From: Rhizobium sp. BG4
GTDB taxonomy: Bacteria; Pseudomonadota; Alphaproteobacteria; Rhizobiales; Rhizobiaceae
Assembly: GCF_016864575.1 (NCBI RefSeq)
Contig: NZ_CP044126.1
Span: 372,001 to 436,000 of the forward strand
Direction: 5' to 3'
DNA: 64,000 nt
Under the pieces are notes generated by a model, which searched no databases, was not told the DNA's origin, and saw only the letters and a program-made list of their open reading frames with translations. Positions 24,627-31,573 of this stretch are shown piece by piece. Made by a program: the position numbers and the translations under genes. Each line of letters starts with the position of its first letter. Positions within the stretch are counted from its first letter, which is position 1.

Positions 24627-26681
24627 TCAGCGCATCGCCGCAGCGATATTACCGCCGTCGACAGTGGTCACATCGGCGGTCGTGCGCTCGGCGAGTGCCT
24701 GATGGACAAAAGCACGGGCGACGTCTTCTGCCGTCACTTCGAGGCCGAGCAGGTTGCCACCCATGTAGTCCTTGACGGAGACGCCGCGTGCTGCAGCCCG
24801 GTTGGCGATCATCTCATCGTTGAGCAGGCCGGAGCGGATACGATCGGCATTGACGGCGTTGACGCGGATGTTGTCGACGCCATGCTCCAGTGCATATTGC
24901 CGGGAGAGGAACAGCGTCGCTGCCTTCGGCAGCCCGTACGCGCCGAACTTGGCACCGGGGTTGACCGCCTGTTTGGAGGCATTGAACAACAGCACGCCGC
25001 CTGTTCCCTGCTCCTTCATGATCCGCACCGCATTCTGTGCCACGGTCTGGTGGGCGAAGAAGTTCAATTCGAAGCTCTTGCGCAGGACGGCGTCGTCCAT
25101 CGTGGCAATCGGGCTTTCCCAGGCGGCACCGGCGTTGGAGACGACGATATCGACGCCGCCGAAGGTGGCGACGGCCTTGTCGAAGGCTGCCCGCACGGAA
25201 CTGGAATCGGTGATATCGCAGGCGATGCCGATCGAATTATTGCCGGCGGCTTTGGCGACCGCCGCGGCCTTTTCGCCATCGAGATCAAGCGCCACGACAT
25301 GGGCGCCCTCCGCCGCGAAAGCCTTGACGACAGCCGCACCGATAGCACCCGCCCCACCGGTGACGATGGCGACCTGCCCCGTGAACGGCTTCGGCTTGGC
25401 ACCGGCAAGTTTGGCCTGCTCAAGCGACCAATATTCGAGATCGAAGAGATCCGGGCGGCTTACCGGTTCGAAGCGTCCCACGGATTCGGCATCGCGCGCA
25501 GCCTCGATCCACATCTCGCCGACATCAACGGCAATCGTCGCGTCCTTGAAGGTCCGCCCATGACCGAACATGCCGAGGCCTGGCACCAGCGTCAGACGTG
25601 GCATAGGGTCGAGCATGATGCGCTTGACGTCGTCGCGCGCATCGTTGCTGCGGAAGTATTCCGTATAGTCGGCAGCAAAAGCGGCAACGTGGCTGTCGAT
25701 GACATCGCGATAGCTTGCGAGGTCGTCCCTGGCAGGCGCCGGCAGTACCATCGGGCCGGTCTTGATGCGGATCGAAAGATCGGGGGTCGAGACACCGCGC
25801 GCCGCCATATCCAATAGTTCAGCGGCGTTGACGAAAGCGAGAATGGCCGGCGATGTGCGGAAGACGCTCACCATCCGGTCATAACGCCCCTCGCCCCGGT
25901 CGACAGCGACAGCGCCGCGCAGCATGGGGGCGATGTCGTCAGGGCTTGCGAGAGAAGACGGCAGGGCGGCCGGCGTGAAGACGTTGCGGCCGTTGTCCTT
26001 CACGTAATCCTCGGCGACCGTGACGTAATGGATCATCCGGTCATAGGCTTCCTTCGCGCTCTCGCCGAAGGTGAAGATGCCGTGCTTGTCGAGGATCAGG
26101 CCTTCGACCGTCGGGTCCCGCTCAAACACTTCGACGGCCGCCTTGGCGAGCGCGAAACCGGGCATGATATAGGGCACGAAGCCCATCTTCTTGCCGAAGA
26201 GCTCAGCGCTCATCTCCCGGCTCCTTGCCTGGTCGGCAATGGCGAGGATGGCAGTCGAATGGGTGTGATCGACGAACTTGTGCGGCAGGAAGGCATGAAG
26301 CAGCGCTTCCACCGACGGGTTGGGCGCTCCGGGATCGATGAGATTGGCACGCAGCAGCGTCACCATGTCCTCGTCGCCGAGACTGGCGAGCTTGCGGCTC
26401 TTCAGCAGCGCGCCGATCTTGACGGCCGGCAGGCCAGCCGGCTCGATCGTACCCATGTCCCAGCCGCTGCCCTTGACGCAGAGCACGGCATGGGTGTCGC
26501 CGACGAGATCGGTCATTTCCGTTTTCACGGAGGTGTTTCCACCGCCATGCAGAACCAGCCGCGGCTCACCGCCGAGCAGACGTGTCGTATAGGTGCGCAG
26601 CGCCAGATCGCGGTTCACGCCCTTGGCCGCATAGTCTGAAACGACCTTTTCGGCGTCATCGTCGCGCCAGAGATTTTCCAT
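24627..26681 (-). CDS. Bifunctional class II aldolase / short-chain dehydrogenase fusion
   Basis: 684 residues from the ATG at 26681, with GGGAGGA upstream. Residues about 20-420 form a class II aldolase/adducin domain: LVLHGGGNTSVK, VKGSGWDMGTIEP, the metal ligands in KFVDHTHSTAILAI and LILDKHGIFTFGE. Residues about 435-684 form an SDR: IVTGGAGAIGAAV, VSNAGAAWESP, FNASKQAV and the catalytic YGLPK. The family includes rhamnulose-1-phosphate aldolase/lactaldehyde dehydrogenase. Here no rhamnose genes are present. Beside mtnK and mtnA it could split a 5-substituted ribulose-1-phosphate into DHAP and a substituted acetaldehyde, which the SDR domain would reduce or oxidise, as in the DHAP shunt (inference). 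Confidence 0.88.
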   Translation of the reverse strand: MENLWRDDDAEKVVSDYAAKGVNRDLALRTYTTRLLGGEPRLVLHGGGNTSVKTEMTDLVGDTHAVLCVKGSGWDMGTIEPAGLPAVKIGALLKSRKLASLGDEDMVTLLRANLIDPGAPNPSVEALLHAFLPHKFVDHTHSTAILAIADQARSREMSAELFGKKMGFVPYIMPGFALAKAAVEVFERDPTVEGLILDKHGIFTFGESAKEAYDRMIHYVTVAEDYVKDNGRNVFTPAALPSSLASPDDIAPMLRGAVAVDRGEGRYDRMVSVFRTSPAILAFVNAAELLDMAARGVSTPDLSIRIKTGPMVLPAPARDDLASYRDVIDSHVAAFAADYTEYFRSNDARDDVKRIMLDPMPRLTLVPGLGMFGHGRTFKDATIAVDVGEMWIEAARDAESVGRFEPVSRPDLFDLEYWSLEQAKLAGAKPKPFTGQVAIVTGGAGAIGAAVVKAFAAEGAHVVALDLDGEKAAAVAKAAGNNSIGIACDITDSSSVRAAFDKAVATFGGVDIVVSNAGAAWESPIATMDDAVLRKSFELNFFAHQTVAQNAVRIMKEQGTGGVLLFNASKQAVNPGAKFGAYGLPKAATLFLSRQYALEHGVDNIRVNAVNADRIRSGLLNDEMIANRAAARGVSVKDYMGGNLLGLEVTAEDVARAFVHQALAERTTADVTTVDGGNIAAAMR

Positions 26682-26740
26682 TATGTCATCCTCCCGATAA
26701 ACCGGCCCAGCCGGCATCGGCGGACCCGAACCTGTGGGCG

Positions 26741-27721
26741 TCAAGGCGTGCCCGAACCACCCTTGCCAAGCCCCTCGCGGCTCCAATGCTCCAGCACGCG
26801 ACGCGCCATCGATGTCGTGACGATGAGGTGCGAGGCGAAGCCGCCCTTCAGGGCCGCGACCAGCGATTCAAACTTGTTGTCTTCCTGAACGACGAGCATG
26901 CGCTTCTTGATCGAGCGGATGGATGTCAGATCGGCGGACATGCAGCGCCGGTTATGGGAGCAATCCATCCAGCGGCCGTCCCGATCGATGAGCTGCCCGG
27001 CAATGACCCCGGCCGCACCCTTGGCGCCCATCTCATCCATTTCGCCAGCCGAAAGCGCGCCGCATTTGACGAGATGACTGTCCTTCTCGATGCCACCCAC
27101 CGAATAGAGCGCCAGATCGCAATCGGAAATCGTTGCGAGCTGCTCGCGAATTACTGGCTCAGCGCGAAGCTCCTCGGCAAGCCTTTCCGAGGAGAGCACG
27201 AGCGGCGCATAGAGATTGATCCCTTCGGCATTGAGCCTGCGGGCGATTTCCGTCGTGCACTGGTCGGGCCGATAGGAATAGGGCGCACCGAGATTGCCGC
27301 AGAGTTGAACGACGGTCACGCCGCGCAGATCGGCAAAGGGCATGACGTCCGCGATATGATAGACAGTGCGGCCCCAGGCAACGCCGATGCGGTCACCCTT
27401 GTTGATCAGTTCGAGAAATACGGATGCCGCGACGACCGGCATCTCGGCCTCCGCATTCATGGCCTGGCGGTCCTCCGGCACGATCCAGACCGTATTCAGG
27501 CCGACCGCATCTTCCAGTTCCCGCGCAAGCACGTCGTCTGTAAAGAGTTCGGAGGAGGTGGTGATCGTGACGATCCCCATCTCGCGCGCTCGCCTCAGGT
27601 ACGTAGCGATCGATGCGCGGGAGATTTCCAGGCGCTGGGCAACCTCGTCCTGACGCAGGCCATGCGTATAGTAGAGCCAAGCGGCCTTATGGATTATTGG
27701 ATCGGTAGATCGAACTGGCAT
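26741..27721 (-). CDS. SorC/DeoR-type sugar-responsive transcriptional regulator
   Basis: 326 residues. An N-terminal sigma-like helix-turn-helix (GLRQDEVAQRLEISRASIAT, about residues 21-40) is followed by the SorC effector domain, with GVAWGRTVYHIAD, VQLCGNLGAPY, SVGGIEKDSHLVKCGAL and a final GGFASHLIVTTSMARRVL. SorC regulators sense phosphorylated sugars. The gene lies 59 bp upstream of the aldolase/dehydrogenase on the same strand and is probably cotranscribed with it. Its own promoter carries the same TTGACWTTTGWC element as the mtnK and importer promoters, so I infer that it controls all three units. The natural effector could be the ribulose-1-phosphate product of MtnA. Confidence 0.92.
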   Translation of the reverse strand: MPVRSTDPIIHKAAWLYYTHGLRQDEVAQRLEISRASIATYLRRAREMGIVTITTSSELFTDDVLARELEDAVGLNTVWIVPEDRQAMNAEAEMPVVAASVFLELINKGDRIGVAWGRTVYHIADVMPFADLRGVTVVQLCGNLGAPYSYRPDQCTTEIARRLNAEGINLYAPLVLSSERLAEELRAEPVIREQLATISDCDLALYSVGGIEKDSHLVKCGALSAGEMDEMGAKGAAGVIAGQLIDRDGRWMDCSHNRRCMSADLTSIRSIKKRMLVVQEDNKFESLVAALKGGFASHLIVTTSMARRVLEHWSREGLGKGGSGTP

Positions 27722-27744
27722 TTTTCATCTCAGGAAACGATATC

Positions 27745-27776
27745 TGACATTAGTCATCAGCACTGACAAAAGTCAA
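27745..27776 (-). promoter_or_regulatory. Promoter and repeated operator-like sites upstream of the SorC gene
   Basis: Reading leftwards, TTGACTTTTGTC (27776 to 27765) matches the element found twice in the mtnK/importer intergenic region. TTGACT is followed by a 17-bp spacer and CTAATG, a plausible -35/-10 pair. On the plus strand there are two TGAC-N4-GTCA palindromes at 27745-27756 and 27764-27775, 19 bp apart, close to two helical turns. This suggests cooperative binding of a multimeric regulator, most simply SorC itself. Confidence 0.6.
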
Positions 27777-27892
27777 CGCTGGAGTGAAACCCTTGCAAAG
27801 TTGATGCAAGAGCGCCCTCTATCATCGCATTTTTATGGCGGAAATTCAGGCAGCAGCGATCGGCGCCGCGAGGCCGATAGGTCGGCCAAACA

Positions 27893-28495
27893 TCAAGCCA
27901 GCAGAATCAAATCGATATTCATCGCATAGGACGCCGCTGCATCGGCCATCAACAGACCGCCGGCGTCGGCGAGCAGTGGCAGAAGATCGACCGGCAGGTC
28001 ATCGGCCTGCTTTCCGAGCGGCCAGATCCAGGGGCATGTGCCGGCGTCGACGAGGGCGCCTGCGGAGTGATAGCGGTGTTCGCGGTGGCCTGTCGTGCCG
28101 CTGAGAAAAATCCAGGGGCGGTGGAGGCGCGCTTTTGCGGCGGCGAGCGCAAAGCTCAGCGCGAGGCGGTTGTTGCATGGGCCTTTCTGGATGCGCCCGT
28201 TGACGATCGCCACGGCTCCGTCGATGGTGCCTGCGCCTTCGGCAAGTTCGAGCAGTTTCGATGCCGAAAATGATGCGTCTTCAGCTATGGTCGAATGCGT
28301 TACCAACACGGTCTGGAAATACTGGAAGGCGGCGCTGCGGACGGCGTCGAGGCAGGCGAGCTGCGCCATTCTGGGGTGGAAGTGGACGTTGCCCGATCCG
28401 GCAAGGCTCAATGCATTGATGCCGGTGGCAAAGAGGTCCTTCGCCAGCGATCGCATTTCGATGATCAGGCGGGCCGAGTTTTGAGCGGTCGTCAT
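27893..28495 (-). CDS. Hypothetical protein resembling a degenerate MOFRL domain of glycerate 2-kinase
   Basis: 200 residues, no signal or membrane segment, with GGGGAG before the ATG. It is the last gene of the glyoxylate operon, 24 bp after glycerate 2-kinase. By eye it follows the C-terminal domain of that kinase: GRIQKGPCNNRLALSFALA compares with GRGGRNGEFLLSFARG, TTGHREHRYHSAGALVDAGT with TDGIDGSEDNAGAFADGT, and NIDLILL with NDFRAILI. The acidic TDG-x-DG residues of the MOFRL domain are not conserved, so it is unlikely to be a kinase on its own. It may be a diverged duplication with a structural or regulatory role. The comparison is mine and unaligned, so the assignment is tentative. Confidence 0.6.
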   Translation of the reverse strand: MTTAQNSARLIIEMRSLAKDLFATGINALSLAGSGNVHFHPRMAQLACLDAVRSAAFQYFQTVLVTHSTIAEDASFSASKLLELAEGAGTIDGAVAIVNGRIQKGPCNNRLALSFALAAAKARLHRPWIFLSGTTGHREHRYHSAGALVDAGTCPWIWPLGKQADDLPVDLLPLLADAGGLLMADAAASYAMNIDLILLA

Positions 28496-28519
28496 GGCAC
28501 TCCCCTTCCCGCATATTGA

Positions 28520-29797
28520 TCATTCGGACGGCTGGATCAGGATCGCCCTGAAGTCGTTGACGTTGGTGCCGGTTGGTCCGGGGACGAAGAGATCGCCGAG
28601 CGCATTGAAGGCGGACCAGCTGTCGTTGTTGGCCAGCAGATCGGCGGCATCCATCTGCCGGCTGAGAAGACGGTCGATGGTGGTCCCATCGGCGAAGGCA
28701 CCCGCATTGTCTTCCGAGCCATCGATGCCGTCGGTATCGGCGGCCAGCGCCGCGATGCCGTTCAATCCGGCAATGCCGCGGGCGAAGGAGAGCAGGAACT
28801 CGCCATTGCGCCCGCCCCTCCCCGTCCCCTTGATCGTCACCGTCGTCTCGCCGCCCGAAAGCAGCACGACGGGCTTGGAAAACGGCCGGTCGCGGCGGGC
28901 GATTTCGGCGGCAATGGCCGCATGCATGCGGCCGATTTCGGACGCCTCTCCCTCGATTGCATCGGAGAGGATCACCGCTTCGATACCGGCGTTGCAGGCA
29001 GCCTTTGCTGCCGCTTCCAGGGAAACGCAGGCGGACGCTACCAGATGCACTTCGTTTCCTGCGAAGCAGGCGCTGTCCGGCTCTGGCGCCGGGTCCCTGC
29101 CCTCGCGGATATGGCGCATCACCGCTTCGGGGAGATCGAGCCCGTAGCGATCGATCAGCCGCAAGGCATCGGCGGCTGTGCTTCTATCCGGGATGGTCGG
29201 CCCCGAAGCGACGAGGGCGAGGTTGTCGCCGGGAATGTCGGAAACGACGAGAGAGACGACGCGGGCCGGATGGGCGAGTGCCGCCAGCCTGCCGCCCTTG
29301 ATGCGCGAGACCTGCTTGCGGACGGCGTTCATCGCATCGATCGGTGCACCTGAGGCCAGCAGCGCCTTGTTGACGGCGATTTCGTCGGCGAGCGTCAGGT
29401 CTCTGGCGGGTGCCGGAAGCAGTGCCGAGCCGCCGCCGCAGATGAGGGCGACGACGAGATCGTCCCCAGTCAGGCCGCTGACCGCCGCCATCAGCCTGGC
29501 GGAAGCGGCAAGGCCGTTCTCGTCCGGTACTGGATGGGCGGCTTCGAGGATTTCGATGCGTTCACAGTCCACGGCGTAGCCGTAGCGGGTGACGACGACG
29601 CCGGAGAGCGGGCCATCCCACAGCCGTTCGAAGGCGCGGGCCATCTGTGCTGCGCCCTTGCCGGCGCCGATGACCACAGTGCGGCCTTTCGGCTTGTCAG
29701 GCAGGCAACCGGCCAGCGCCTTGTCCGGATCGGCCGCTGCGACGGCGGCGTGGAAGAGGCCTTCCAGAAAAGCGCGGGGATCAGCGATCGGCGGCAT
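28520..29797 (-). CDS. ttuD: Glycerate 2-kinase (TtuD/GckA type, MOFRL family)
   Basis: 425 residues from the ATG at 29797, preceded by AGGAG; the frame is open further upstream without a good site. It phosphorylates D-glycerate to 2-phosphoglycerate. The N-terminal DUF4147 domain shows VVIGAGKGAAQMARAFE, AAHPVPDENG and ICGGGSALLPAP. The C-terminal MOFRL domain shows VLLSGGETTVTIKGTGRGGR, AADTDGIDGSEDNAGAFADG and the final PGPTGTNVNDF. In older annotation such proteins are called hydroxypyruvate reductase. It completes the route from glyoxylate by gcl and glxR to glycolysis. It is 59 bp downstream of glxR in the same leftward operon. Confidence 0.93.
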   Translation of the reverse strand: MPPIADPRAFLEGLFHAAVAAADPDKALAGCLPDKPKGRTVVIGAGKGAAQMARAFERLWDGPLSGVVVTRYGYAVDCERIEILEAAHPVPDENGLAASARLMAAVSGLTGDDLVVALICGGGSALLPAPARDLTLADEIAVNKALLASGAPIDAMNAVRKQVSRIKGGRLAALAHPARVVSLVVSDIPGDNLALVASGPTIPDRSTAADALRLIDRYGLDLPEAVMRHIREGRDPAPEPDSACFAGNEVHLVASACVSLEAAAKAACNAGIEAVILSDAIEGEASEIGRMHAAIAAEIARRDRPFSKPVVLLSGGETTVTIKGTGRGGRNGEFLLSFARGIAGLNGIAALAADTDGIDGSEDNAGAFADGTTIDRLLSRQMDAADLLANNDSWSAFNALGDLFVPGPTGTNVNDFRAILIQPSE

Positions 29798-29856
29798 GTG
29801 GGGCTCTCCTGATGTTGGGAGGGCTGGCCGGAATTGTCGTCCGGCCGGCCCCATTC

Positions 29857-30741
29857 TCATGCGACGGCGTGGTTGGCCATCCGCTCCAGCGCGGTGACCA
29901 GACCGGAATGGTCGAGGCCACTGTCGCCATTGGCGGCGCACTGGTTGAAGAGTTCCTGCGTCGCCGCGGTATTGGGCAGCGAGATGCCGAGCGTCTTGGC
30001 GCCCTGCAGCGCGAGGTTCAGGTCCTTCTGGTGCAGCGAGATGCGGAATCCCGGCTCGAAGGTGCGGTTGATCATCCGCTCGCCGTGAACCTCGAGGATG
30101 CGCGAGGAAGCAAAGCCACCCATCAGCGCCGAACGCACGCGGGCCGGATCGGCGCCGGCTTTCGAAGCGAAGACCAACGCTTCGGAGACAGCCTCGATCG
30201 TCAGCGCGACAATGATCTGGTTGGCGACCTTGGTCACCTGGCCGTCGCCGCAGTCGCCGACCAGCGTGATGTTCTTGCCCATCAGCTGCAGGAGCGGCAG
30301 CGCGCGGTCGAAGCTTTCCTGCGAACCGCCGGCCATGATCGACAGCGATGCGTTTCGCGCGCCGACCTCGCCGCCCGAGACCGGCGCATCAATATATTCC
30401 GCGCCGGTCTCGCGCACCTTGCGGGCGAACTCCTTGGTCTCGATCGGCGAGATCGAGCTCATGTCGATGACGAGCTTGCCAGCCGATAGGCCGTAGGAAA
30501 CGCCGTTCTCGCCGAAGAGAACGTCCTTCACTTCAGGCGTATCGGGCAGCATCAGGATGATGGTGTCGACGCTTTCAGCGAGCGCCTTCGGCGTCTCGAC
30601 GAATTGCAGGCCGTTCTCGAGCAGTTCCTGGCGCGGCGGAATGGCGAATTTCGAGGTGACGATGGTGTGGCCGGCATTCTGCAGGTGGCGCGCCATGGGC
30701 GTACCCATGATGCCGAGGCCGATAAATCCGATTGTTGCCAT
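29857..30741 (-). CDS. glxR: Tartronate semialdehyde reductase (2-hydroxy-3-oxopropionate reductase)
   Basis: 294 residues of the 3-hydroxyisobutyrate dehydrogenase family. It reduces tartronate semialdehyde, the product of glyoxylate carboligase, to D-glycerate. The Rossmann motif is at the very start (IGFIGLGIMGTPMARHL). The substrate-binding motif DAPVSGGEVGARNASLSIMA lies near residue 120, and the catalytic Lys is in GDGQVTKVANQIIVA (about residue 170). The start ATG lies 4 bp after the hyi stop. Length and gene order gcl-hyi-glxR match the Escherichia coli glyoxylate operon. Confidence 0.95.
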   Translation of the reverse strand: MATIGFIGLGIMGTPMARHLQNAGHTIVTSKFAIPPRQELLENGLQFVETPKALAESVDTIILMLPDTPEVKDVLFGENGVSYGLSAGKLVIDMSSISPIETKEFARKVRETGAEYIDAPVSGGEVGARNASLSIMAGGSQESFDRALPLLQLMGKNITLVGDCGDGQVTKVANQIIVALTIEAVSEALVFASKAGADPARVRSALMGGFASSRILEVHGERMINRTFEPGFRISLHQKDLNLALQGAKTLGISLPNTAATQELFNQCAANGDSGLDHSGLVTALERMANHAVA

Positions 30742-30745
30742 GGTG

Positions 30746-31561
30746 TTAGCTCCTGATCTTGAGAATGTCTGCGCTGGCGGGCGCTCGCGAGGTGGCGGCG
30801 AACCAGCCGAGCCCGGCCTCGGTCGTCGTGCGCGGCTTGTATTCGCAGCCGATCCAGCCGTCATAGCCGAGGGCGTCCAGCTGTTCGAAAACGAAGGGAT
30901 AGGCGATCTCGCCGGTGCCCGGTTCGTGCCGGCCGGGATTATCGGCGAGCTGGATATGGGCGATCTTCGGCTGATGCTTCGTGAAGGTGCCGATCAGTTC
31001 TCCCTGGGTCCGCTGCTGGTGATAGAGGTCGTACTGGATGAACAGGTTGTCGCTGCCGACTTCGGCGATCAGCGCGGCAGCCTGATCCGGCGTATTGAGA
31101 TAGAAGCCCGGGATATCGAAGCGGTTGATCGGCTCGATGAGCAGCCGGATCCCGTGCTTGCCGAGTTCTGCGGCAGCGTATTTCAGGTTGGCGACGAAGG
31201 TCGTCCGCAGCACCTCGTGCGGCAGGCCGACGGGCGCGATGCCCGAGAGGCAATTGACCTGCGAGCAGCCGAGCGTCGTGGCATAGTCGATGGCTTCGGC
31301 AACGCCGCGGCGGAACTCGTCGATCCTGTCAGGCAGAATGGCGATGCCACGCTCGCCGCCCGCCCAGTTGCCGGCCGGCAGATTGTGCAGCACCTGCGTC
31401 AGGCCGTGGAGATCGAGCGCAGCGCGCAGTGCGGCTTTGTCGAACTCGTAGGGGAACAGGTATTCAACGCCCTCGAAGCCGGCCTTGGCGGCCAGTGCGA
31501 AGCGCTCCATGAAGGGCACCTCGTTGAAGAGCATGGTCAGATTGGCGGCAAATTTCGGCAT
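30746..31561 (-). CDS. hyi: Hydroxypyruvate isomerase
   Basis: 271 residues, an AP-endonuclease-family-2 TIM barrel. It interconverts hydroxypyruvate and tartronate semialdehyde, an accessory step in glyoxylate use. The start reads MPKFAANLTMLFNEVPFMER, typical of Hyi/OtnI proteins. Metal-binding residues lie in LLIEPINRFDIPGFYL, FIQYDLYHQQRTQGE, IAHIQLADNPGRHEPGTGE and the terminal GWIGCEYKP. GGAGGAG precedes the ATG, 12 bp after the gcl stop. The neighbouring gcl and glxR favour Hyi over the related 2-oxo-tetronate isomerase. Confidence 0.94.
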   Translation of the reverse strand: MPKFAANLTMLFNEVPFMERFALAAKAGFEGVEYLFPYEFDKAALRAALDLHGLTQVLHNLPAGNWAGGERGIAILPDRIDEFRRGVAEAIDYATTLGCSQVNCLSGIAPVGLPHEVLRTTFVANLKYAAAELGKHGIRLLIEPINRFDIPGFYLNTPDQAAALIAEVGSDNLFIQYDLYHQQRTQGELIGTFTKHQPKIAHIQLADNPGRHEPGTGEIAYPFVFEQLDALGYDGWIGCEYKPRTTTEAGLGWFAATSRAPASADILKIRS

Positions 31562-31573
31562 GGTATTCTCCTC

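Noticed and set aside
24627..26681. Simple assignment as rhamnulose-1-phosphate aldolase of a rhamnose operon
   Set aside because: No rhamnose kinase, isomerase, mutarotase or two-permease rhamnose importer is present, and the linked genes are mtnK and mtnA.
27872..27887. GGCCGA-TAGG-TCGGCC hairpin after the glyoxylate operon as a terminator
   Set aside because: Short 6-bp stem with no T-tract on either strand.
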